A stretch of 64,000 bases of DNA from Ptiloglossa arizonensis. Its lineage: Eukaryota > Arthropoda > Insecta > Hymenoptera > Colletidae. Location of the stretch: positions 1 through 64,000 of the forward strand of contig NW_027479675.1 in the NCBI RefSeq assembly GCF_051014685.1, in the 5' to 3' direction. Positions within the stretch are counted from its first letter, which is position 1; each line of letters opens with the position of its first letter. Positions 46,681 to 60,534 of the stretch are shown here, piece by piece. The notes below the pieces were generated by a model. That model was not told the DNA's origin. It saw nothing but the letters and a program-made list of their open reading frames with translations, and searched no databases. Both the position numbers and the translations under genes were made by a program.

Positions 46681-48153
46681 TATACGTTGTACGTTATACG
46701 TTATACGCTATACGTTATACGTTATACGTTATACGTTATACGTTATACGTTATACGTTATACGTTATACGTTATACGTTATACGTTATACGTTATACGTT
46801 ATACGTATACGTTATACGTTATACGTTATACGTTATACGTTATACGTTATGCGTTATACGTTATGCGTTATACGTTATACGTTATACGTTATACGTTATA
46901 CGTTATACGTTATACGTTCTACGTTATACGTTATACGTTAAACATTGTACGTTATACGTTATACGTTATACGTTATACGTTATACGTTATGCGTTATAGG
47001 ATATACGTTATACGTTATACGTTATACGTTATACGACATACGTTATACGTTATACGTTATACGTTATACGTTATACGTTATACGTTATACGTTATGCGTT
47101 ATAGGATATACGTTATACGTTATACGTTATACGTTATACGACATACGTTATACGTTATACGTTATACGTTATACGTTATACGTTATACGTTATACGTTAT
47201 ACGTTATACCTTATACGTTATACGTTGTACGTTATACGTTATACGCTATACGTTATACGTTATACGTTATACGTTATACGTTATACGTTATACGTTATAC
47301 GTTATGCGTTATAGGATATACGTTATACGTTATACGTTATACGTTATACGTTGTACGTTATACGTTATACGTTATACGTTATACGTTATACGTTATACGT
47401 TATACGTTATACGTTATACGACATACGTTATACGTTATACGTTATACGTTATACGTTATACGTTATACGTTATACGTTATACGTTATGCGTTATACGTCA
47501 TACTTTATACGTTATACGTTATACGTTATACGTTATACGTTATACGTTATACGTTATGCGTTATAGGATATACGTTATACGTTATACGTTGTACGTTATA
47601 CGTTATACGTTGTACGTTATACGTTATACGTTATACGTTATACGTTATACGTTATACGTTATACGTTATACGTTATACGTTATACGTTATACGTTATACG
47701 TTATACGTTACACGTTATACGTTATACGTTATACGTTATACGTTATGCGTTATAGGATATAAGTTATACGTTATACGTTATACGTTATACGTTATGCGTT
47801 ATAGGATATAAGTTATACGTTATACGTTATACGTTATACGTTGTACGTTATACGTTATACGTTATACGTTATACGTTATACGTTATACGTTATACGTTAT
47901 ACGTTATACGTTATACGTTATACGTTATACGTCATACGTTATACGATATACGTTATACGTTATACGTTCTACGTTATACGTTATACGTTAAACATTGTAC
48001 GTTATACGTTATACGTTATACGTTATACGTTATACGTTATATGTTATACGTTATACGTTATACGTTATACGTTATACGTTATACGTTATACGTTATACGT
48101 TATACGTTATACGTTATACGTTATAGGTTATACGTTATACGTTATACGTTATA

Positions 48154-50570
48154 CGTAATATGTAATACGTCATACGTTTTACGTTAATCGTTATACGTTA
48201 TACGTTATACGCTATACGTTATACGCTATACGTTATACGTTATACGTTATACGTTATACGTTATACGTTATACGACATACGTTATACGTTATACGTTATA
48301 CGTTATACGTTATACGTTATACGTTATACGTTATACGTTATACGTTATACGTTATGCGTTATAGGATATACGTTATACGTTATACGTTATACGTTATACG
48401 TTGTACGTTATACGTTATACGTTATACGTTATACGTTATACGTTATACGTTATACGTTATACGTTATACGTTATACGTTATACGTTATACGTTATACGCT
48501 ATACGTTATACGTTATATGTTATACGTCATGCGATATACGTTATACGTTATTCGTTATACGGTATACGTTAAACGTTGTACGTTATACGTTATACGTTGT
48601 ACGTTATACGTTATACGTTGGACGTTAGACGTTATACGTTATACGTTATACGCTATACGTTATACGTTATACGTTATACGTTATACGTTATACGTAGTAC
48701 GTTATACGTTATACGTTATACGTTATACGACATACGTTATACGTTATACGTTATACGTTATACGTTATACGTTATACGTTATACGTTATACGTTATACGT
48801 TATACGTTATACGTTATACGTTATACGTTATACGTTATACGTTATACGTTATGCGTTATAGGATATACGTTATACGTTATACGTTATACGTTATACGTTG
48901 TACGTTATACGTTATACGTTATACGTTATACGTTATACGTTATACGTTATACGTTATACGTTATACGTTATACGTTATACGTTATACGTTATACGTTATA
49001 CGTTATACGTTATACGTTATACGTTATACGTTATGCGTTATAGGATATAAGTTATACGTTATACGTTATACGTTATACGTTGTACGTTATACGTTATACG
49101 TTATACGTTATACGTTATACGTTATACGTTATACGTTATACGTTATACGTTATACGTTATACGTTATACGTCATACGTTATACGAAATACGTTATACGTT
49201 ATACGTTCTACGTTATACGTTATACGTTAAACATTGTACGTTATACGTTATACGTTATACGTTATACGTTATACGTTATACGTTATATGTTATACGTTAT
49301 ACGTTATACGTTATACGTTATACGTTATACGTTATACGTTATACGTTATACGTTATACGTTATACGTTATACGTTATACGTTATACGTTATACGTTATAC
49401 GTAATATGTAATACGTCATACGTTTTACGTTAATCGTTATACGTTATACGTTATACGCTATACGTTATACGTTATACGTTATACGTTATACGTTATACGT
49501 TATACGTTATACGTTATACGACATACGTTATACGTTATACGTTATACGTTATACGTTATACGTTATACGTTATACGTTATACGTTATGCGTTATACGTCA
49601 TACTTTATACGTTATACGTTATACGTTATACGTTATACGTTATACGTTATACGTTATGCGTTATAGGATATACGTTATACGTTATACGTTGTACGTTATA
49701 CGTTATACGTTGTACGTTATACGTTATACGTTATACGTTATACGTTATACGTTATACGTTATACGTTATACGTTATACGTTATACGTTATACGTTATACG
49801 TTATACGTTACACGTTATACGTTATACGTTATACGTTATACGTTATGCGTTATAGGATATAAGTTATACGTTATACCTTATACGTTATACGTTGTACGTT
49901 ATACGTTATACGTTATACGTTATACGTTATACGTTATACGTTATACGTTATACGTTATACGTTATACGTTATACGTTATACGTCATACGTTATACGATAT
50001 ACGTTATACGTTATACGTTCTACGTTATACGTTATACGTTAAACATTGTACGTTATACGTTATACGTTATACGTTATACGTTATACGTTATACGTTATAT
50101 GTTATACGTTATACGTTAATCGTTATACGTTATACGTTATACGCTTTACGTTATACGTTATACGTTATACCTTATACGTTATACGTTATACGTTATACGT
50201 TATAGGTTATACGTTATACGTTATACGTTATACGTAATATGTAATACGACATACGTTATACGTTATACGTTATACGTTATACGTTATACGTTATACGTTA
50301 TACGTTATACGTTATACGTTATACGTTATACGTTATGCGTTATAGGATATACGTTATACGTTATACGTTATACGTTATACGTTGTACGTTATACGTTATA
50401 CGTTATACGTTATACGTTATACGTTATACGTTATACGTTATACGTTATACGTTATACGTTATACGCTATACGTTATACGTTATATGTCATACGTCATGCG
50501 ATATACGTTATACGTTATTCGTTATACGGTATACGTTAAACGTTGTACGTTATACGTTATACGTTGTACG
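48154..50570 (+). repeat. Duplication of about 5.1 kb offset, copy 2
   Basis: This is the counterpart of 43066-45470. Private marks include a G2C unit near 49876 and CGTTGCA in place of CGTTGGA near 50583. It is followed by about 0.6 kb not present between the matching positions of copy 1. Confidence 0.9.
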
Positions 50571-51159
50571 TTATACGTTATACGTTGCACGTTAGACGTT
50601 ATACGTTATACGTTATACGCTATACGTTATACGTTATACGTTATACGTTATACGTTATACGTAGTACGTTATACGTTATACGTTATACGTTATACGACAT
50701 ACGTTATACGTTATACGTTATACGTTATACGTTATACGTTATACGTTATACGTTATACGTTATACGTTATACGTTATACGTTATACGTTATACGTTATGC
50801 GTTATAGGATATACGTTATACGTTATACGTTATACGTTATACGTTGTACGTTATACGTTATACGTTATACGTTATACGTTATACGTTATACGTTATACGT
50901 TATACGTTATACGTTATACGTTATACGTTATACGTTATACATTATACGTTATACGTTATACGTTATACGTTATACGCTATACGTTATACGTTATACGACA
51001 TACGTTATACGTTATACGTTATACGTTATACGTTATACGTTATACGTTATACGTTATACGTTATGCGTTATAGGATATACGTTATACGTTATACGTTGTA
51101 CGTTATACGTTATACGTTGTACGTTATACGTTCTACGTTATACATTATACGTTAAACGT

Positions 51160-52385
51160 TGTACGTTATACGTTATACGTCATACGTTATACGTTATACG
51201 TTATACGTTATACGTTATACGTTCTACGTTATACGTTATACGTTATACGTTAAACGTTGTACGTTATACGTTATACGTTATACGTTATACGTTATACGTT
51301 ATACGTTATGCGTTATACGTTATACGTTATACGTTATACGTTATACGTTATACGTTATACGTTATACGTTATACGTTATACGTTATACGTTATACGTTAT
51401 ACGTTATACGTTATACGTTATACGTAATATGTAATACGTCATACGTTTTACGTTAATCGTTATACGTTATATGTTATACGCTATGCGTTATACGTTATAC
51501 GTTATACGTTATACTTTATACGTTATACGTTATACGTTATACGTTATACGTTATACGTTATACGTTATACGTTATACGTTATACGTTGTACGTTATACGT
51601 TATACGTTATACGTTATACGTTACACGTTATACGTTATACGTTATACGTTATACGTTATACGTTATACGTTATACGTTATAAGTTATACGTTATGCGTTA
51701 TAGGATATACGTTATACGTTATACGTTGTACGTTATACTTTATACGTTATACGTTATACGTTAGACGTTGGACGTTATACGTTATACGTTATACGTTATT
51801 CGCTATACGTTATACGTTATACGTTATACGTTATACGTTATACGTTGTACGTTATACGTTATACGTTATACGTTATACGTTATACGTTATACGTTATACG
51901 TTATAAGTTATACGTTATACGTTATACATTATACGTTATACGTTATACGTTATACGTTATACGTTACACGTTATACATTATACGTTATACGTTATACGTT
52001 ATACGTTATACGTTATACGTTATACGTTATACGTTATACGTTATACGACATACGTTATACGTTATACGTTATACGTTATACGTTATACGTTATACGTTAT
52101 ACGTTATACGTTATACGTTATACGTTATACGTTATACGTTATACGTTATACGTTATACGTCATGCGTTATAGGATATACGTTATACGTTATACGTTATAC
52201 GTTATACGTTGTACGTTATACGTTATACGTTATACGTTAAGCGTTATACGTTATACGTTATACGTTATACGTTATACGTTATACGTTATACGTTATACGT
52301 TATACGTTATACGTTATACGTTATACGTTATACGTTATACGTTATGCGTTATAGGATATACGTTATACGTTATACCTTATACGTT
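51160..52385 (+). repeat. Duplication of 5,704-bp offset, copy 2
   Basis: This is the counterpart of 45460-46680. A private G2T unit lies near 51514. After 52385 the two copies diverge, though both go on with similar C1G+T3A and T3A+T4C units. Confidence 0.9.
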
Positions 52386-53149
52386 ATACGTTGTACGTTA
52401 TACGTTATACGCCATACGTTATACGTTATACGTTATGCGTTATAGGATATACGTTATACGTTATACGTTATACGTTATACGTTATACGTTATACGTTATA
52501 CGTTATACGTATACGTTATACGTTATACGTTATACGTTATGCGTTATAGGATATACGTTATACGTTATACGTTATACGTTATACGACATACGTTATACGT
52601 TATACGTTATACGTTATACGTTATACGTTATACGTTATACGTTATACGTTATACCTTATACGTTATACGTTGTACGTTATACGTTATACGCTATACGTTA
52701 TACGTTATACGTTATACGTTATACGTTATACGTTATACGTTATACGTTATGCGTTATAGGATATACGTTATACGTTATACGTTATACGTTATACGTTGTA
52801 CGTTATACGTTATACGTTATACGTTATACGTTATACGTTATACGTTATACGTTATACGTTATACGTTATACGTTATACGTTATACGTTATACGTTATACG
52901 TTATACGTTATACGTTATACGTTATACGTTATACGTTATACGTTATACGTTATACGTTATACGTTATACGTTATACGTTATACGTTATGCGTTATAGGAT
53001 ATACGTTATACGTTATACGTTATACGTTATACGTTGTACGTTATACGTTATACGTTATACGTTATACGTTATACGTTATACGTTATACGTTATACGTTAT
53101 ACGTTATACGTTATACGTTATACGTTATACGTTATACGTTATGCGTTAT

Positions 53150-54870
53150 AGGATATAAGTTATACGTTATACGTTATACGTTATACGTTGTACGTTATAC
53201 GTTATACGTTATACGTTATACGTTATACGTTATACGTTATACGTTATACGTTATACGTTATACGTTATACGTTATACGTCATACGTTATACGAAATACGT
53301 TATACGTTATACGTTCTACGTTATACGTTATACGTTAAACATTGTACGTTATACGTTATACGTTATACGTTATACGTTATACGTTATACGTTATATGTTA
53401 TACGTTATACGTTATACGTTATACGTTATACGTTATACGTTATACGTTATACGTTATACGTTATACGTTATACGTTATACGTTATACGTTATACGTTATA
53501 CGTTATACGTTATACGTTATACGTAATATGTAATACGTCATACGTTTTACGTTAATCGTTATACGTTATACGTTATACGCTATACGTTATACGTTATACG
53601 TTATACGTTATACGTTATACGTTATACGTTATACGTTATACGACATACGTTATACGTTATACGTTATACGTTATACGTTATACGTTATACGTTATACGTT
53701 ATACGTTATGCGTTATACGTCATACTTTATACGTTATACGTTATACGTTATACGTTATACGTTATACGTTATACGTTATGCGTTATAGGATATACGTTAT
53801 ACGTTATACGTTGTACGTTATACGTTATACGTTGTACGTTATACGTTATACGTTATACGTTATACGTCATACGTTATACGTTATACGTTATACGTTATAC
53901 GTTATACGTTATACGTTATACGTTATACGTTATACGTTACACGTTATACGTTATACGTTATACGTTATACGTTATGCGTTATAGGATATAAGTTATACGT
54001 TATACGTTATACGTTATACGTTGTACGTTATACGTTATACGTTATACGTTATACGTTATACGTTATACGTTATACGTCATACGTTATACGTTATACGTTA
54101 TACGTCATACGTTATACGATATACGTTATACGTTATACGTTCTACGTTATACGTTATACGTTAAACATTGTACGTTATACTTTATACGTTATACGTTATA
54201 CGTTATACGTTATACGTTATATGTTATACGTTATACGTTATACGTTATACGTTATACGTTATACGTTATACGTTATACGTTATACGTTATACGTTATACG
54301 TTATAGGTTATACGTTATACGTTATACGTTATACGTAATATGTAATACGTCATACGTTTTACGTTAATCGTTATACGTTATACGTTATACGCTATACGTT
54401 ATACGTTATACGTTATACGTTATACGTTATACGTTATACGTTATACGTTATACGACATACGTTATACGTTATACGTTATACGTTATACGTTATACGTTAT
54501 ACGTCATACGTTATACGTTATACGTTATACGTTATACGTTATACGTTATACGTTATACGTTATACGTTATGCGTTATAGGATATACGTTATACGTTATAC
54601 GTTATACGTTATACGTTGTACGTTATACGTTATACGTTATACGTTATACGTTATACGTTATACGTTATACGTTATACGTTATACGTTATACGTTATACGT
54701 TATACGTTATACGTTATACGTTATACGTTATACGTTATACGTTATACGTTATACGTTATACGTTATACGTTATACGTTATACGACATACGTTATACGTTA
54801 TACGTTATACGTTATACGTTATACGTTATACGTTATACGTTATACGTTATGCGTTATAGGATATACGTTA
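53150..54870 (+). repeat. Partial third copy of the 44-45 kb / 49-50 kb segment
   Basis: A C1A unit, cassette E with the private T3A+T4A unit (53291), cassette A at 53522, and the T4C / G2T pair near 53718 repeat the order seen at 43940-44520 and 49040-49610. Private T4C units (near 53868, 54076 and 54503) distinguish it. Confidence 0.82.
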
Positions 54871-55368
54871 TACGTTATACGTTATACGTTATACGTTATA
54901 CGTTATACGTTATACGTCATACGTTATACGTTCTACGTTATACGTTATACGTTATACGTTATACGTTATACGTTATACGTTGTACGTTATACGTTATACG
55001 CTATACGTTATACGTTATACGTTATACGTTATACGTTATACGTTATACGTTATACGTTATACGTTATACGTTATACGTTATACGTTATACGTATACGTTA
55101 TACGTTATACGTTATACGTTATACGTTATACGTTATACGTTATGCGTTATACGTTATGCGTTATACGTTATGCGTTATACGTTATACGTTATACGTTATA
55201 CGTTATACGTTATACGTTATACGTTATACGTTATACCTTATACGTTATACGTTATACGTTATACGTTATACGTTATACGTTATACGTTATACGTTATGCG
55301 TTATACGTTATACGTTATACGTTATGCGTTATACGTTATACGTTATACGTTATACGTTATACGTTATA

Positions 55369-56622
55369 CGTAATATGTAATACGTCATACGTTTTACGTT
55401 AATCGTTATACGTTATACGTTATACGCTATACGTTATACGTTATACGTTATACGTTATACGTTATACGTTATACGTTATACGTTATACGTTATACGTTAT
55501 ACGTTATACGTTATACGTTATACGTTATACGTTATACGTTATGCGTTATAGGATATAAGTTATACGTTATACGTTATACGTTATACGTTGTACGTTATAC
55601 GTTATACGTTATACGTTATACGTTATACGTTATACGTTATACGTTATACGTTATACGTTATACGTTATACGTCATACGTTATACGATATACGTTATACGT
55701 TATACGTTCTACGTTATACGTTATACGTTATACGTTATACGTTATACGTTATACGTGATACGTTATAGGTTATGCGTTACAGGATATACGTTATACGTTA
55801 TACGTTATACGTTATACGTTGTACGTTATACGTTATACGTTATACGTTATACGTTATACGTTATACGTTATACGTTATACGTTATACGTTATACGTTATA
55901 CGTTATACGTTATACGTTATACGTTATACGTTATACGTTATACGTTATACGTTACACGTTATACGTTATGCGTTATAGGATATAAGTTATACGTTATACG
56001 TTATACGTTATACGTTGTACGTTATACGTTATACGTTATACGTTATATGTTATACGTTATACGTTATACGTTATACGTTATACGTTATACGTCATACGTT
56101 ATACGATATACGTTATACGTTATACGTTCTACGTTATACGTTATACGTTAAACATTGTACGTTATACGTTATACGTCATACGTTATGCGTTATATGATAT
56201 ACGTTATACGTTATACGTTATACGTTATACGTTGTACGTTATACGTTATACGTTATCCGTTATACGTTATACGTTATACGTTATACGTTATACGTTATAC
56301 GTTATACGTCATACGTTATACGATATACGTTATACGTTATACGTTCTACGTTATACGTTATACGTTATACGTTATACGTTATACGTTATACGTTATACGT
56401 TATACGTTATGCGTTATAGGATATACGTTATACGTTATACGTTATACGTTATACGTTATACGTTGTACGTTATACGTTATACGTTATACGTTATACGTTA
56501 TACGTTATACGTTATACGTTATACGTTATACGTTATACGTTATACGTTATACGTTATACGTTATACGTTACACGTTATTCGTTATACGTTATACGTTATA
56601 CGTTATGCGTTATAGGATATAA
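55369..56622 (+). repeat. Displaced copy of the 15.3-16.8 kb segment
   Basis: Cassette A (55369), the T4G and C1G+A7G units, cassette E and the A7C unit follow the same order as 15302-16770, at offsets of 40,067 to 40,081 bp. A private T6C change in the unit before C1G+T3A (near 55778) separates it from other copies. Confidence 0.82.
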
Positions 56623-57959
56623 GTTATACGTTATACGTTATACGTTATACGTTGTACGTTATACGTTATACGTTATACGTTATACGTTATACGTTATACG
56701 TTATGCGTTATAGGATATACGTTATACGTTATACGTTATAAGTTATACGTTGTACGTTATACGTTATACGTTATACGTTATACGTTATACGTTATACGTT
56801 ATACGTTATACGTTATACGTTATACGTTATACGTTATACGTTATACGTTGTACGTTATACGTTATACGTTATACGTTATACGTTATACGTTATACGTTAT
56901 ACGTTATACGTTATACGTTATACGTTATACGTTATACGTTATACGTTATACGTTATACGTTATACGTTATACGTTATACGTTATACGTTATACGTTATAC
57001 GTTATACATTATACGTTATACGCTATACGTTATACGTTATACGTTATACGTTATACGTTATACGTTATACGTTATACGTTATGCGTTATAGGATATACGT
57101 TATACGTTATACGTTGTACGTTATACGTTATACGTTATACGTTATACGTTATACGTTATACGTTATACGTTATACGTTATACGTTATACGTTATACGTTA
57201 TACGTCATACGTTATACGATATACGTTATACGTTATACGTTCTACGTTATACGTTATACGTTAAACATTGTACGTTATACGTTATACGTTATACGTTATA
57301 CGTTATACGTTATACGTTATATGTTATACGTTATACGTTATACGTTATACGTTATACGTTATACGTTATACGTTATACGTTATACGTTATACGTTATACG
57401 TTATAGGTTATACGTTATACGTTATACGTTATACGTTATACGTTATACGTTATACGTTATACGTCATACGTTATACGATATACGTTATACGTTATACGTT
57501 CTACGTTATACGTTATACGTTAAACATTGTACGTTATACGTTATACGTTATACGTTATACGTTATACGTTATACGTTATATGTTATACGTTATACGTTAT
57601 ACGTTATACGTTATACGTTATACGTTATACGTTATACGTTATACGTTATACGTTATACGTTATACGTTATACGTTATACGTTATACGTTATGCGTTATAG
57701 GATATACGTTATACGTTATACGTTGTACGTTATACGTTATACGTTGTACGTTATACGTTCTACGTTATACGTTATACGTTAAACGTTGTACGTTATACGT
57801 TGTACGTTATACGTTATACGTCATACGTTATACGTTATACGTTATACGTTATACGTTCTACGTTATACGTTATACGTTAAACGTTGTACGTTATACGTTA
57901 TACGTTTTACGTTATACGTTATACGTTATACGTTATACGTTATACGTTATACGTTATAC

Positions 57960-60534
57960 GTTATGCGTTATACGTTATACGTTATACGTTATACGTTATA
58001 CGTTATACGTTATACGTTATACGTTATACGTTATACGTTATACGGCATACGTTATACGTTATACGTTATACGTTATACGTTATACGTAATATGTAATACG
58101 TCATACGTTTTACGTTAATCGTTATACGTTATACGTTATACGCTACACGTTATACGTTATACGTCATACGTTATACGTTATACGTTATACGTTATACGTT
58201 ATACGTTATACGTTATACGCAATACGTTATACGTTATACGTTATACGTTATACGTTATACGTTATACGTTATACGTTATACGTTATACGTTATACGTTAT
58301 ACGTTATACGTATACGTTATACGTTATACGTTATACGTTATACGTTATACGTTATACGTTATACGTTATACGTTATGCGTTATAGGATATACGTTATACG
58401 TTATACGTTGTACGTTATACGTTATACGTTATACGTTATACGTTATACGTTATACGTTATACGTTAAACGTTGTACGTTATACGTTATACGTTATGCGTT
58501 ATACGTTATACGTTATACGTCATACGTTATACGTTATACGTTATACGTTATACGTTATACGTTATACGTTGTACGTTATACGTTATACGTTGTACGTTAT
58601 ACGTTATACGTTATACGTTATACGTTAGACGTTGTACGTTATACGTTATACGTTATACGTTATACGTTATACGCTATACGTTATACGTTATATGTTATAC
58701 GTCATGCGATATACGTTATACGTTATTCGTTATACGGTATACGTTAAACGTTGTACGTTATACGTTATACGTTGTACGTTATACGTTATACGTTGGACGT
58801 TAGACGTTATACGTTATACGTTATACGCTATACGCTATACGTTATACGTTATACGTTATACGTTATACGTTATACGTAGTACGTTATACGTTATACGTTA
58901 TACGTTATACGTTATACGACATACGTTATACGTTATACGTTATACGTTATACGTTATACGTTATACGTTATACGTTATACGTTATACGTTATACGTTATA
59001 CGTTATACGTTATACGTTATACGTTATACGTTATACGTTATACGTTACACGTTATACGTTATACATTATACGTTACACGTTATACGTTATACGTTATACG
59101 TTACACGTTATTCGTTATACGTTATACGTTATACGTTATGCGTTATAGGATATAAGTTATACGTTATACGTTATACGTTATACGTTGTACGTTATACGTT
59201 ATACGTTATACGTTATACGTTGTACGTTATACGTTATACGTTATACGTTATACGTTATACGTTATACGTTATACGTTATACGTTATACGTTATACGTTAT
59301 ACGTTATACGTTATACGTTATACGTTATACGTTATACGTTATACGTTATGCGTTATAGGATATAAGTTATACGTTATACGTTATACGTTATACGTTGTAC
59401 GTTATACGTTATACGTTATACGTTATACGTTATACGTTATACGTTATACGTTATACGTTATACGTTATACGTTATACGTTATACGTTATACGTTATACGT
59501 TATACGTTATACGTAATATGTAATACGTCATACGTTTTACGTTAATCGTTATACGTTATACGTTATACGCTATACGTTATACGTTATACGTTATACGTTA
59601 TACGTTATAGGTTATACGTTATACGTTATACGACATACGTTATACGTTATACGTTATACGTTATACGTTATACGTTATACGTTATACGTTATACGTTATG
59701 CGTTATACGTCATACTTTATACGTTATACGTTATACGTTATACGTTATACGTTATACGTTATACGTTATACGTTATGCGTTATAGGATATACGTTATACG
59801 TTATACGTTGTACGTTATACGTTATACGTTGTACGTTATACGTTATACGTTATACGTTATACGTTATACGTTATACGTTATACGTTATACGTTATACGTT
59901 ATACGTTATACGTTATACGTTATACGTTACACGTTATACGTTATACGTTATACGTTATACGTTATACGTTATACGTTATACGTTATACGTTATACGTTAT
60001 ACGTTATACGTTATACGTCATACGTTATACGATATACGTTATACGTTATACGTTCTACGTTATACGTTATACGTTAAACATTGTACGTTATACGTTATAC
60101 GTTATACGTTATACGTTATACGTTATACGTTATATGTTATACGTTATACGTTATACGTTATACGTTATACGTTATACGTTATACGTTATACGTTATACGT
60201 TATACGTTATACGTTATAGGTTATACGTTATACGTTATACGTTATACGTAATATGTAATACGTCATACGTTTTACGTTAATCGTTATACGTTATACGTTA
60301 TACGCTATACGTTATACGTTATACGTTATACGTTATACGTTATACGTTATACGTTATACGTTATACGACATACGTTATACGTTATACGTTATACGTTATA
60401 CGTTATACGTTATACGTTATACGTTATACGTTATACGTTATACGTTATACGTTATGCGTTATAGGATATACGTTATACGTTATACGTTATACGTTATACG
60501 TTGTACGTTATACGTTATACGTTATACGTTATAC
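57960..60534 (+). repeat. Tandem duplication of about 2,575 bp, copy 1
   Basis: All main marks pair with copy 2 at 60535-63102. The offset is 2,575 bp at the T3G+T4C unit (58044 and 60619), cassette A (58085 and 60660), the 6-bp unit (58309 and 60884) and cassette B (58700 and 61275). It is 2,568 bp for the cassettes at 59512 and 60247. The single-unit step lies between 58700 and 59512. It contains block X copy 3. Confidence 0.94.
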
